The notes under the pieces were generated by a model. It worked only from the letters and a program-made list of their open reading frames with translations. It was not told the DNA's origin and searched no databases. Source: DASVCN01 sp040905665 (GTDB lineage: Bacteria; Deinococcota; Deinococci; Deinococcales; Trueperaceae). From it: a DNA stretch of 64,000 nt. Each line of letters starts with the position of its first letter. Position 1 is the stretch's first letter. Shown here one piece after another: positions 9,032-17,321 of the stretch. The translations under genes and the position numbers were made by a program. Location of the stretch: contig JBBDRD010000050.1 of NCBI GenBank assembly GCA_040905665.1, positions 6,954 through 70,953 on the forward strand, given 5' to 3'.

Positions 9032-9913
9032 TCACGGTTCTTCTCCAGTCGCCACCGGCGAGTCTTCGTACGAACACCAATCGCTCCAGGAGCCGTGGTA
9101 CATCCGCACGCCCTCCACGCCAGCCTCCTCCATCGCCAGGACATCGTGGGCGGCACTTACCCCCGAACCGCAGTAGACGATCACCTCATCAGACGCGCCC
9201 AGCAGTTCGAAGCGCCGCCTCAACTCTTCGGCCGGCTTGAAGCGCCCGGCCTTCAGATTCTCGGCGGATAGGTTCTCAGAGGCAACGTTCTCGGCGATCA
9301 GGTTCTCGGCGAAGGGCAGGTTGACCGCCGAAGGTATGTGGCCGGCGCGAGGGTCGATCGGTTCCACCTCACCACGGTAGCGCTGGGCGCCGCGGGCATC
9401 CACCAGGAGCACCTCGGCGTTACCCAGATTGCGCAGGACATACTCCCGATCGACTGCCATCTCCATTCGCACGTTCGGCAAGAAACGCTGCCGGGCGTGC
9501 TGAGGGATCTGAGCGGTAACCGGATGGCCCTCCTGCCGCCAAGCGGCGATGCCGCCGTCGAGTACCTTCACCCTGTCGTGCCCCAAGTACCTGAGCAGCC
9601 ACCACAGGCGACTGGCAAACATCCCGTTGTTGGCGTCGTAGGCTATCACCAGGTGCTCGTTGCCGATTCCCAGACCTCCGAGGCGCCCCGCCAGAACCTC
9701 GACACGTGGTAGAGGGTGGCGTCCGCCATGTTGCGCCCTGGGCGCCGAGAGATCGCGGTCGAGGTGCGCGTACACCGCCCCGGGTATGTGCCCCTCGCAA
9801 TAGGCCATCTCCCCTGCTCCCGTATCACTCAGATCGAAACGAGTGTCGACCAGCCGCACGGTAGGGTCTAACAGACGCGTGCTCAACTCGGAGGATTGAA
9901 TCAGATTGCTCAT
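9032..9913 (-). CDS. Two-domain sulfurtransferase (thiosulfate / 3-mercaptopyruvate type)
   Basis: A 293-residue tandem rhodanese protein that moves sulfane sulfur. The inactive N-terminal domain covers about residues 10-140; the C-terminal domain carries the active-site loop YCGSGVSA, which is closer to the CGSGVT loop of mercaptopyruvate sulfurtransferases than to thiosulfate-type CRKGVT. The linker before the active domain contains an unusual run of AENL-like pentapeptides encoded by four 15-bp tandem units (9255-9314), not expected for the family. The start ATG at 9913 was chosen over a longer open frame because homology begins there, a TAAAAT box lies 5 nt upstream, and the divergent RNA methyltransferase needs the upstream DNA. 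Confidence 0.9.
   Translation of the reverse strand: MSNLIQSSELSTRLLDPTVRLVDTRFDLSDTGAGEMAYCEGHIPGAVYAHLDRDLSAPRAQHGGRHPLPRVEVLAGRLGGLGIGNEHLVIAYDANNGMFASRLWWLLRYLGHDRVKVLDGGIAAWRQEGHPVTAQIPQHARQRFLPNVRMEMAVDREYVLRNLGNAEVLLVDARGAQRYRGEVEPIDPRAGHIPSAVNLPFAENLIAENVASENLSAENLKAGRFKPAEELRRRFELLGASDEVIVYCGSGVSAAHDVLAMEEAGVEGVRMYHGSWSDWCSYEDSPVATGEEP
9255..9314 (-). repeat. Four 15-bp tandem repeats inside the sulfurtransferase gene
   Basis: Units 9255-9269, 9270-9284, 9285-9299 and 9300-9314 share a (A)GGTTCTCGGCG core. They encode repeated A/S-E-N-L/V pentapeptides in the inter-domain region, in frame, as an insertion tolerated by the protein. Confidence 0.8.
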
Positions 9914-9980
9914 GCCCGATTTTAAGGCCGGCAACCCACGCAGACAAAGCGCGGACCTATCTAACCTAGAATGGAGCGCC

Positions 9981-10784
9981 GTGAATCGCAAACACATCGA
10001 CAGCTCCAAAAATCCCCTTATCAAGGAGATCGTGCGCCTGCGCGAACGCCGCGAGCGGGACCGGAGCGGCAAATTCGTAATCGAGGGAGTGCGCGAAGTA
10101 GAGCGCGCCCTGGCAGCTGGGGTCCCTCTGGACGAGGTGCTCTTGGCCTCTGACTTGGCCAAGCCGGAAGCATTTGCGATTGTCTCCCGCGCGGAGCGCG
10201 AGGGCATCCGGGTGACCGAACTGACCACCCAAGCTTTCGACCGGGCGAGCATCCGCGAGCATCCCGACGGCGTCATGGCGCTGGCTCCCACCTGGCGCTC
10301 GGACCTCTTCATGCTCGAGCTGCCGCCGACCGCGCTGCTACTCGTGGTCGAGGGCCTCGAAAAGCCGGGTAACCTGGGAGCTCTGCTTCGGACCGCCGAT
10401 GCAGTCGACGCCTACGCCGTCTTCGTAACCGGAGCGGGCACCGACCCCTTCAACCCCAACGTGATTCGGTCGAGCATGGGCAGCCTTTTTAGCAGACCCC
10501 TTGTCATCGCGGGTAGCGATGAAATTCGCGCCTTTCTTCGTGGTCGTGGAGTGCGCATCGTTGCCACCTCGCCGGGTGCGCCGCTACCCTTTTGGGACGC
10601 CCACCTCGTTGGACCGGTGGCGCTGGTCCTGGGCGCCGAGCATCAGGGGCTGGGGCAAGAGTGGCTGGACTCGGCCGACGAGCAGGTACACATCCCGATG
10701 AGCGGTATGGCGGACAGCCTGAACGTCGCAACCGCCGGCGCGCTGGTCCTCTACGAGGCGTTGCGCCAACGCCGGCTCGCTTGA
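9981..10784 (+). CDS. TrmH/SpoU family rRNA/tRNA 2'-O-methyltransferase
   Basis: A 267-residue SPOUT methyltransferase using SAM to 2'-O-methylate RNA. The N-terminal substrate-binding domain begins with SSKNPLIKEIVRLRERRERD, then the knotted domain shows motif 1 LVVEGLEKPGNLGALLRTADA, motif 2 LVLGAEHQGLGQEW and motif 3 IPMSGMADSLNVATA. Target nucleotide cannot be told from sequence (RlmB-like enzymes methylate 23S rRNA). The start GTG at 9981 is preferred over an upstream in-frame ATG at 9912: it begins the conserved N-terminus and has a TAGAAT box (9967-9972) 8 nt upstream; a GGAG at 9973-9976 could also act as a ribosome site. Confidence 0.92.
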   Translation: MNRKHIDSSKNPLIKEIVRLRERRERDRSGKFVIEGVREVERALAAGVPLDEVLLASDLAKPEAFAIVSRAEREGIRVTELTTQAFDRASIREHPDGVMALAPTWRSDLFMLELPPTALLLVVEGLEKPGNLGALLRTADAVDAYAVFVTGAGTDPFNPNVIRSSMGSLFSRPLVIAGSDEIRAFLRGRGVRIVATSPGAPLPFWDAHLVGPVALVLGAEHQGLGQEWLDSADEQVHIPMSGMADSLNVATAGALVLYEALRQRRLA

Positions 10785-10802
10785 AGCGATTACCATTGCG
10801 TT

Positions 10803-11180
10803 ATGATCGACACCTCACCGTACGACGCCTTCATCCCCTTCTATCCGGTTCACGATCTCGCTGCCACCCGCGACTTTTATGTGCGGGAGCTGGGGCTCGA
10901 GCTTGAGCGTGACGAGGGGCGCTGCCTGATCTTCCGGGTCGCCGGCGCGCACCTGGGCTTTTGCCTCTTCGACGGTCCTCTGCCCGACCACGAAGGACTC
11001 ATCCTCTCCCTGGTCGCGCTCGACGTGGACGAGGTCTACCAGCAGCTGCGGCAATTGGGAGTCGAGACCGAGCAGCCTCCAAGGCGGAACGAACATTACG
11101 GCATCTATCACTTCTTCACTCGTGATCCCGACGGCTACCGGATAGAGATGCGTCGCTTCACCGAGCGGTCGCACGACTGA
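10803..11180 (+). CDS. VOC family (glyoxalase/bleomycin-resistance fold) protein
   Basis: A 125-residue single-chain VOC protein built of two beta-alpha-beta-beta-beta units: IPFYPVHDLAATRDFYVRELG at the start and DPDGYRIEMRRF at the end, with a Glu at the usual metal-ligand position. The substrate is unknown; the family includes glyoxalases, dioxygenases and antibiotic-binding proteins. A TACCAT box (10791-10796) lies exactly 6 nt before the ATG, so the gene has its own leaderless promoter although it follows the methyltransferase by 18 nt. Confidence 0.85.
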   Translation: MIDTSPYDAFIPFYPVHDLAATRDFYVRELGLELERDEGRCLIFRVAGAHLGFCLFDGPLPDHEGLILSLVALDVDEVYQQLRQLGVETEQPPRRNEHYGIYHFFTRDPDGYRIEMRRFTERSHD

Positions 11181-11212
11181 AGCAGTTACCGAGGCAGCAT
11201 AAGGAGTAGCGC

Positions 11213-11650
11213 GTGCTCAGAGACTTCCGCGATTTCATCAACCGAGGCAATGTAATCGACCTCGCCGTAGCGGTGATGGTGGGGTCGGCCTTTGGGTCGA
11301 TTACACAGTCGCTGGTGAACGACGTGATCATGCCGCCCATCGGGCTGCTTCTTGGAGGCGTGGACTTCGTCGACCTGGGGATAATTCTCACCGACGCGCC
11401 CAGCTACACCTCCGTTCCGGATGCGATGGCCGCGGGAGCGCCGGTCCTTCGCTACGGTGCCTTCCTAAATACGGTCCTCAACTTTCTACTCATCTCGTTC
11501 GTGCTGTTCCTGGTGGTACGCGGCTACAACAACCTGCGTCGGCGTTTCTCTCGACAGGAGGAGAAATCACCCGGCCCACCCCCGGCGCCATCACGTGAAG
11601 AGGTGCTGCTGTCCGAGATTCGCGACATCCTGGCGGAGCGAGCTCAGTAG
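11213..11650 (+). CDS. mscL: Large-conductance mechanosensitive channel
   Basis: MscL forms a stretch-gated pore in the inner membrane that releases solutes on osmotic downshock. The N-terminus FRDFINRGNVIDLAVAVMVGSAFG is the conserved first helix and TM1; TM2 is FLNTVLNFLLISFVLFLVV, and the C-terminal bundle ends in LLSEIRDILAER. Its 145 residues are normal. The start GTG is set by a good Shine-Dalgarno AAGGAG (11201-11206) at 6 nt, one of the minority of genes here with a classical leader. Its last codons overlap by 7 bp the 3' end of the convergent DUF3084 gene. Confidence 0.96.
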   Translation: MLRDFRDFINRGNVIDLAVAVMVGSAFGSITQSLVNDVIMPPIGLLLGGVDFVDLGIILTDAPSYTSVPDAMAAGAPVLRYGAFLNTVLNFLLISFVLFLVVRGYNNLRRRFSRQEEKSPGPPPAPSREEVLLSEIRDILAERAQ

Positions 11651-13671
11651 AGGATCACGAACTCGAGGGTCGCCGGTCCGCTCCGCATTATCGAATCGGC
11701 AGCCACTACTCCAATGGATACCGGTCCGGTCATCTGTAATAGCTGATTGGTGAAGCTCTCCTCGGAAGTCGTGAACGCAGCCGGCTCCGGCGAGAAGAGG
11801 CCTGCGATCGTCAGTCGTCGCTCCGTCTCGCGCACCAAGTCGAGTACGGCAATCCGAAGGTCCGATTGCGAGACACGAAGCTGCTCGCTTCCGACATGCA
11901 ACCTGCGGCTGGTGATCAGCTGGCCACGCTCGAACACCTGGCCGTTCTCGTAGGCCTCGACGGATACCTCTACCTGACTCGAGGCTCTGAACTGATTGCG
12001 AGGCGAGATGAGCACCACCAGGAGCTCGCCCTCGGTCTGCGAGAGCAGTGACACGAGGCTGTCGAACTGGTCGGCGCTCAGCCGAATTTCGCCTGCCCCT
12101 CGGCGAGCGGTCGCCACGCTGGCGTTTCGAACGAACTGGGCGATCTCTTCTCGGGCGGCCGCCGGGTCGGGAGCAGTTACCAGGCCGCTGTAAATGAAGT
12201 CGCCGCGCCGGAAGGTGACGTCGCCCTGGGCTACTACGTCGAACTCCCTTTGGATGTCTCTGAGGCGGCGGCTCTGCGCCTCCAGTGTGTCCTCGAGTTG
12301 ACCTAGATCGGTCTGCAGCTTCTCGGCCCTGTCGTTGCTTACCCTCACGTCTTCTCGCAGGGCCTCATTGAGATCGTCGAGTTGGCCGTTGAGCCCTTCC
12401 AGTTCACGGTTGCGGTTGTCGAGCTGCTGCGCCCGTAGCTCGAGACCCTGGTTCTGGCTTTGCAGAACCTCGTTCTGTTCTCGCAGTTGGTCGTTCTGGC
12501 CGCGCAGCTCCGCGGCTTGCTCACCAAGGTTCCCGATCTGAGTTCCCAGATTTGATACGTCCGCCTCTAGTCCTTGGATCTCCGCTTCCAGATCCAGAGC
12601 TTGCTCCAGCGCCTCTTCGCGCTGGGTGAGCGCCGCGTCTCGTGCCTCAACCGCCTCCTCGAGATTGGTCTCGGTCTGCTGCAACTCCTGCCGCACCCGG
12701 GCCAACTGTTGTTGCTGCTGTGCCAGGCTCTCATTGCTATCGTTCAGCGCCAGTTGGACCTCGGAGACTTGGTTCTCGAGCTCGGCGACCTGTTCCCTGG
12801 CGCTCACCGCCTCCCGCCGCGCCGCGGCCGCCTCGCCCTGTAGTTGCTCCGTAAGCGCCTGGGCCTGCTCGAGCTGAAGGCCCGCACGTTGCAGCCGGTT
12901 CTGAGTTTCGGACAGGCTCTCCTCCAGCGAGGCAAGTTGCGAGTTGGCACGGTCGAGACTTTGGCTCAACTCCTCCACATCACTCGTTAACCGTTCGCGC
13001 TCGAGCGCCAGCTGCTCGGTCTCCTCACGCGCGACATCGGCGTCGGCTTGGGCACGCCGAGCATCGTCGCGAGCCGACTGTGCGACCCGTTCGGCCTCGA
13101 GCCGAGCCTCGTTCGCGTCCGCGAGCTGCTGCTCGACACCCTGAAGTTCTTCCAGAGCTTGGTCGTACTCCTCGCTAACGAGCTCGAACGACTCACCCAG
13201 CGAGGCAACCTCCCCACGAAGCGCCTCGGCCTCGTCTCGCAGTTCCTGGAATTCGAGCCGAGCCTGGTCCCGCTCGTCCACCGCCCGATCACGTTGACTT
13301 TCGACCTCAAGCCGACGCCGGTTGGCTTCACCCAGCTCGCTCTGCCCCTGAACGATCTGCTCCTGGAGCATCTCGACCTGTTCGGTAAGGGCCTCTTGCT
13401 CGGCCTGCAGCCTGTTGAGCTGGCTAGCGGTTCGTTGGGCGTTGAGCAGGGTCGCGGTAGCGTTCTCGAACGCTAGAGCCAGCACCGCGAGCGTGGTCAG
13501 CATGATGAGGATGCCGGCCATCACCCCGACTATCTGACCGGTTACGCGCGGCCTCGTCCCAAAAAGACTGAGGCGGCGCCGACCCACGAGCGTCCCGAGC
13601 CGGTCCCCTGAGTAAGCGATGATGCCTGCCAGCAGCACCAGCATGACGACGAGGCCGAGTACGTAGATCAT
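11644..13671 (-). CDS. DUF3084 membrane-anchored coiled-coil protein
   Basis: A 675-residue protein with two N-terminal membrane helices (about 1-20 and 47-70), a very long Gln/Glu/Leu-rich coiled coil (about 75-460), and a C-terminal globular domain (about 490-675) that matches the DUF3084 family known mainly from cyanobacteria and Deinococcota (GDVTFRRGDFIYSG, GQLITSRRLHVG). The coil should hold the C-terminal domain away from the membrane. It lies 46 nt downstream of lptB on the same strand, so the two are probably cotranscribed, which suggests a role at the cell envelope. The function is not known. Confidence 0.75.
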   Translation of the reverse strand: MIYVLGLVVMLVLLAGIIAYSGDRLGTLVGRRRLSLFGTRPRVTGQIVGVMAGILIMLTTLAVLALAFENATATLLNAQRTASQLNRLQAEQEALTEQVEMLQEQIVQGQSELGEANRRRLEVESQRDRAVDERDQARLEFQELRDEAEALRGEVASLGESFELVSEEYDQALEELQGVEQQLADANEARLEAERVAQSARDDARRAQADADVAREETEQLALERERLTSDVEELSQSLDRANSQLASLEESLSETQNRLQRAGLQLEQAQALTEQLQGEAAAARREAVSAREQVAELENQVSEVQLALNDSNESLAQQQQQLARVRQELQQTETNLEEAVEARDAALTQREEALEQALDLEAEIQGLEADVSNLGTQIGNLGEQAAELRGQNDQLREQNEVLQSQNQGLELRAQQLDNRNRELEGLNGQLDDLNEALREDVRVSNDRAEKLQTDLGQLEDTLEAQSRRLRDIQREFDVVAQGDVTFRRGDFIYSGLVTAPDPAAAREEIAQFVRNASVATARRGAGEIRLSADQFDSLVSLLSQTEGELLVVLISPRNQFRASSQVEVSVEAYENGQVFERGQLITSRRLHVGSEQLRVSQSDLRIAVLDLVRETERRLTIAGLFSPEPAAFTTSEESFTNQLLQMTGPVSIGVVAADSIMRSGPATLEFVILY

Positions 13672-13717
13672 CGGCGGCGGACTTCACTCCAGCGGCTCGG
13701 GGCCGCGCCCGCGCGCC

Positions 13718-14491
13718 TCAAAGCTGGAAGTCGCTCCCCAGGTAGTAGGTGCGCACGTCGTCATCCTCGGCGAACTCGGCGGGCGTGCCAGAAAAGCGAA
13801 CGCGGCCATCGAACATCAGATAGACGCGATCGGCGATGGCCAGCGTCTCGCGCACGCTGTGATCGGTGAGCAGGACACCCAGGCCGCGTCGTTCACGCAA
13901 CTCGGCAATCAGTAGTTGGATCTCACGGATCGACTTGGGATCGACCCCCGTAAATGGTTCATCGAGAAGTATGAATGAAGGATCGGTCGTGAGCGAACGG
14001 GCTATTTCCAGCCTCCGGCGTTCGCCCCCGGAAAGCGTATCGGCACGTTGCAGCGCCAGATGCTCCAGCCCGAACTCTTCGAGCAGCTCCTGCGCCTTGG
14101 CTTCCTGCTTGTGGCGCGACATCCCCTGGAACTCGAGTATCGCCAGCAGGTTGTCGCGAACGCTCATTTTTCGGAAGGCGCTGGGCTCTTGCGCCAGGTA
14201 ACCGAGCCCGTGTCTCGCCCGGCGGTGCATCGGCCAGCCGGTCACGTCCTGATTACCCAGTTTGATGGTGCCCGACTGCGGCCGCACAAAACCCACCATC
14301 ATGTAGAAGGTCGTGGTCTTGCCCGCACCGTTGGGTCCCAGAAGAGCGACTATCTCGCCAGGCTCGAGCCGCAGATCCACGCCGGCGACCACGGGCCGCC
14401 GACCGTAGCGCTTCACCAGGCCCGACGCTTCGAGATGCGCCTCCTGCAATCCTGCACGAGAACGCTCTAAGGGGCCCGTTAGCGCAGACAT
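13718..14491 (-). CDS. lptB: LPS-export-type ABC transporter ATPase
   Basis: A 257-residue ABC ATPase closest to LptB, the motor that pulls lipopolysaccharide-like glycolipid out of the inner membrane. Seen: Walker A GPNGAGKTTT, the LptB-like segments FYMMVGFVRPQSG and GLGYLAQEPSAFRKMSVRDN, signature LSGGERRRLEIARSL, Walker B FILLDEPFTGVDP, and the H-loop LTDHSVRETL. It has about 17 extra N-terminal residues compared with E. coli LptB. An extended -10 box TGT-TAGCAT lies 8 nt upstream of the ATG. No other lpt gene is in the window; its neighbour is the DUF3084 envelope protein. Confidence 0.9.
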   Translation of the reverse strand: MSALTGPLERSRAGLQEAHLEASGLVKRYGRRPVVAGVDLRLEPGEIVALLGPNGAGKTTTFYMMVGFVRPQSGTIKLGNQDVTGWPMHRRARHGLGYLAQEPSAFRKMSVRDNLLAILEFQGMSRHKQEAKAQELLEEFGLEHLALQRADTLSGGERRRLEIARSLTTDPSFILLDEPFTGVDPKSIREIQLLIAELRERRGLGVLLTDHSVRETLAIADRVYLMFDGRVRFSGTPAEFAEDDDVRTYYLGSDFQL

Positions 14492-14499
14492 ACCGCGTC

Positions 14500-14505
14500 A
14501 TGCTA
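14500..14505 (-). promoter_or_regulatory. Extended -10 box of lptB
   Basis: TGT-TAGCAT on the minus strand, 8 nt before the lptB ATG; back-to-back with a second TAGCAT box for the ATPase at 14609. Confidence 0.5.
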
Positions 14506-14597
14506 ACACGCGCTTTGAAGCCTCCAACGCGTAGTTCGTGACATCCGAGACGCCCGACAGTGGCTCCTGAATAATCCCGAATCCGCTCGACATCTGC

Positions 14598-14603
14598 TAG
14601 CAT
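14598..14603 (+). promoter_or_regulatory. Extended -10 box, leaderless ATPase promoter
   Basis: TGC-TAGCAT, 5 nt before the GTG start at 14609. Confidence 0.5.
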
Positions 14604-14608
14604 CGGTC

Positions 14609-15403
14609 GTGCTCCTACAGGAGGTCAACCTGCCGCCCGCCGGGCCGGCATTTCCTTTCAGCTTGCCGCTCCTGCGCGGCACTCGCTCGATTGCCCTCGA
14701 CCGGCCGGTCACGATACTCGTTGGCGAGAACGGCAGCGGCAAGAGCACCCTGCTGGAAGCGATCGCCCTCGCCTGCGAACTGCCGGTCGTGGGCAGCGTC
14801 GAGCTCTCCGGCAGCGATCCGTCGCTGGCGCCGGTCACCCCGCTGGCTGATGCTCTCAAGCTTTCGTGGACGCAGCGGACCAGGCGCGGGCTGTTCCTGC
14901 GCGCCGAAGACTACTTCGGTTATGTGAAGTCGCAGAACCAGATGAAGTCGGAGATGCGCGCTTCTCTCGAGCGGCTGCGCAGGGAGAACCCCGGTATGCC
15001 CGATCTCGAACTGAGGCGCATCAGCTCCCCGTTCGCCGGCTCGCTGGCGGCAACAGAGGACCGCTATGGCGGCGACCTCGACGAGCGAAGTCACGGCGAG
15101 AGCTTTCTGGCCCTCTTCAAGGGCAGACTCACCGGTGCGGGTCTCTACCTGCTCGACGAGCCAGAAGCGGCGCTGTCGCCGTTGCGTCAGCTCGCCTTCA
15201 TGGCGCTCGTTAAGGACGCGCTGGCGCGGGGCGCTCAGTTTCTCATCGCCACGCACGCGCCCATGCTGATGGCCTTCCCCGACGCTCGGCTCTACGAGGT
15301 GCGGGGCGATGAGATCAAAGCGGCCCAGTTCGACGAGCTCGAGCACGTGCGCACCATGCGGGACTTCCTGGACGCTCCGGAAGCGTTCGTGAGGTATCTG
15401 TAG
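14609..15403 (+). CDS. ABC-type AAA ATPase without membrane partner
   Basis: A 264-residue soluble ATPase of the AAA_21/'predicted ATPase' type. Walker A is VGENGSGKSTLLEA near residue 38; a SHGESFLALF signature-like segment precedes Walker B GLYLLDEPEAALSP, and a FLIATHAPMLMA H-loop region follows. Such proteins resemble the ATPase halves of OLD-type and repair proteins, but no nuclease domain is fused and no neighbouring partner is obvious, so the role is unknown. The start GTG at 14609 follows a TGC-TAGCAT box by 5 nt. It is divergent from lptB with 117 bp between starts. Confidence 0.8.
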   Translation: MLLQEVNLPPAGPAFPFSLPLLRGTRSIALDRPVTILVGENGSGKSTLLEAIALACELPVVGSVELSGSDPSLAPVTPLADALKLSWTQRTRRGLFLRAEDYFGYVKSQNQMKSEMRASLERLRRENPGMPDLELRRISSPFAGSLAATEDRYGGDLDERSHGESFLALFKGRLTGAGLYLLDEPEAALSPLRQLAFMALVKDALARGAQFLIATHAPMLMAFPDARLYEVRGDEIKAAQFDELEHVRTMRDFLDAPEAFVRYL

Positions 15404-15459
15404 TGGCTTACAGCGAGGGCCAGGTCTCGGGGAGGAACTAGCAAATATTCTACTACTAC

Positions 15460-15489
15460 GTTAGTATACTAATATGGTAGGATACTAAC
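15460..15489. promoter_or_regulatory. Palindromic operator at the AAA-ATPase promoter
   Basis: A perfect 12-bp palindrome TTAGTATACTAA (15461-15472) is followed by a matching half-site ATACTAAC (15482-15489) that forms a second inverted repeat with GTTAGTAT (15460-15467). The sites bracket and overlap the -10 box TAGGAT (15478-15483) and end at the GTG start (15490), so a bound repressor would block transcription. The cognate regulator is not identified. Confidence 0.6.
15478..15483 (+). promoter_or_regulatory. Extended -10 box, leaderless AAA-ATPase promoter
   Basis: TGG-TAGGAT, 6 nt before the GTG start, embedded between operator half-sites. Confidence 0.55.
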
Positions 15490-16968
15490 GTGAAGCTCCT
15501 CGCCGCAGATCGCCTAAGCGACCTCATTGACCGCGAGCAGGAGTCGGCCGAGCTATGGTCCCTCGGGGAGTCAGGTGAGCCAAGGCTCGCTATGCTCTAC
15601 GGTCGCCGGCGCGTTGGAAAGACCTACCTCCTCACCCGCTTGTGGGACCGAGAGACGGCCTTCTACTTCACGGCATCCAACACATCGCCCGAAATCAACC
15701 GACGAGTACTGATCGAGGAGGCTGAGCGCTGGTCCGGCACCGAGCTTCGGCCAGGCGACTACCCTACCTGGCGTTCTCTCTTTCGGATGCTCCTTGAGTT
15801 GCAACCGGACCGCAACATTGTGATCATTCTCGACGAGTTCCAATATTTGGCCAACGACGAGAAGGGACTTAGCGAAGTCGCCAGCGAACTGAACGCTGTA
15901 TGGGAGGGAGGCTTTCGCCGTTCCGCCGGCATCCTGGTTGTCCTCTCGGGCTCCGCCGCAAGTACGCTTGAAGAACTGGCTTCAGGTGGCTCACCACTAT
16001 ATGGCAGGTTGGACTGGCGCCGCCAACTGCAACCGTTCGATTACTTCGACGCTGGCCAAATGCTCGCCAAGTACTCACTTCGTGACCGGATCGAGAGCTA
16101 TGCAGCATTCGGCGGGCTTCCGAAGTACCTGCGCGCCTTGGATCAATCGCGGTCACTCGCCGAGAACATCGTCAGGTTGTTACTTGAACCGCACGGCGAG
16201 GTGCGCCTTCAACTCGAGACCATACTGAGCCAGGAAGAAGGAGTGCGCGAAAACGCGACCTACCAGGGCATCCTCGAGTCTGTCGGTATCAAGCGCCGTC
16301 CACTGGGGGAGATCGCGGCCATGCTTGCAAGAACGGTGGATACTCCGCTACGTCGAATGGTTGGCCAGCTTGTCGAGCTGGGTCTCCTCCAGCTGGAACG
16401 AGATTTCTCGGAAAGGGGAACGCGGGCGTTGCGTTACCGAATTGCCGATCCGGCCCTCCGCTTCTACTACGGAATGGTACTGCCCAACGAGTCAGCAATC
16501 GCAAGTTCAGGGGCACGCGCAGTGTGGCGTGAGCGCTTGGCTAAAGAGGCATTTCCTGCGTATGCCGGTCAGCACGTGTTTGAGGACGTAGTAGCCCAGG
16601 CTTACCGGCGTTGGCGCGCTCTCAAAGGTCTTCCGGCCGTCGAGGAGTGGGGGCGCTGGTCGGGCAAGGACCGCGACCGCCGGGACATGGAGCTGGACTT
16701 CGTGGTGAGGCTGTTGGACGGCAGAATGATGACAGGATCCGCCAAGTTCCGAAAACGGAAAGCAGACGTTTCTGTCCTTTTCGAACATCTCGACGCCCTA
16801 AAGCGCCTCTCTGAAAGCGGCCGCGCTTGGGCCCGGGAAGCGCTCGAGCCCGACTCACCGCTATTCTTCGTTTCCGCGCACGGCTTCACCGACTCGTTCT
16901 TCCAGGCCGCTGATGACCTGAGCCAACCGTTGATCGCATGGACGCTGGATGACATCTTCAGGCGATAA
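15490..16968 (+). CDS. AAA ATPase with C-terminal DUF234 (archaeal-type ATPase)
   Basis: A 492-residue STAND-like ATPase of the kind common in archaea and scattered in bacteria. N-terminal ATPase: Walker A YGRRRVGKTYLL near residue 37, Walker B VIILDEFQYLA near 113, sensor VLSGSAASTLEEL. A winged-helix linker (about 255-330) precedes the C-terminal DUF234 domain, whose ELDFVV segment resembles the catalytic Asp region of PD-(D/E)XK nucleases (DMELDFVVRLLDG). It begins at GTG 15490 and is governed by the palindromic operator just upstream. The patchy family distribution and solitary position suggest lateral gain; its role is unknown, with stress or defence plausible but unproven. Confidence 0.8.
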   Translation: MKLLAADRLSDLIDREQESAELWSLGESGEPRLAMLYGRRRVGKTYLLTRLWDRETAFYFTASNTSPEINRRVLIEEAERWSGTELRPGDYPTWRSLFRMLLELQPDRNIVIILDEFQYLANDEKGLSEVASELNAVWEGGFRRSAGILVVLSGSAASTLEELASGGSPLYGRLDWRRQLQPFDYFDAGQMLAKYSLRDRIESYAAFGGLPKYLRALDQSRSLAENIVRLLLEPHGEVRLQLETILSQEEGVRENATYQGILESVGIKRRPLGEIAAMLARTVDTPLRRMVGQLVELGLLQLERDFSERGTRALRYRIADPALRFYYGMVLPNESAIASSGARAVWRERLAKEAFPAYAGQHVFEDVVAQAYRRWRALKGLPAVEEWGRWSGKDRDRRDMELDFVVRLLDGRMMTGSAKFRKRKADVSVLFEHLDALKRLSESGRAWAREALEPDSPLFFVSAHGFTDSFFQAADDLSQPLIAWTLDDIFRR

Positions 16969-17002
16969 GCATTTGCCGCTGACAAGCGGCATGAGGCGTT
17001 AG

Positions 17003-17299
17003 TTAGTGAGTTGTAGCGCGCTTTACTCCCCGAAAGTGCCGCTGAAAATGCCAAGCCGCCAGTTGCAGACACTCCGCGACTGTCATTTCCCCAAAGAATG
17101 AGTGGACAAGGCAGGTCTCGTCCAGCCTCCCCGATTCGCGGGCGCCTTCCGCCTCACCGATCAGGTGCGCGGCTTCCAGGCCCTGCGCCGCTTCCTCGAA
17201 TCCGGGATAGCGGCTGGTGAATATCGACTTGGGGTAGTAATTTTCGAGCGGCCTCACGGAGCTTCGCCTCCCAGACCGTGAGGTCCGCCGCCCCGTCAC
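17003..17299 (-). pseudogene. Possible truncated DinB-like protein
   Basis: An open frame of 98 residues from GTG 17299. The last 30 residues (HSFFGEMTVAECLQL, then AAWHFQRHFRGVKR) look like the C-terminal end of a DinB/DUF1569-type four-helix protein, including the HxxxH-type metal motif. The first 25 residues are Arg/Ser-rich and do not look like a DinB N-terminus, and the family normally has 150-170 residues. I read it as an N-terminally truncated remnant, but a short intact gene cannot be excluded. A complete DinB protein occurs at 46160. Confidence 0.35.
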
Positions 17300-17321
17300 C
17301 CCGCCAAATTACCCCGTCACG

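Noticed and set aside
9914..10312. N-terminal extension of the sulfurtransferase frame by 133 codons
   Set aside because: It runs antisense to the RNA methyltransferase, is Arg/Ser-rich, and the rhodanese homology, ATG and -10 box all place the start at 9913.
16976..16991. Hairpin GCCGCT-GACA-AGCGGC after the AAA-ATPase as a terminator
   Set aside because: Stem of only 6 bp and no T-run downstream.
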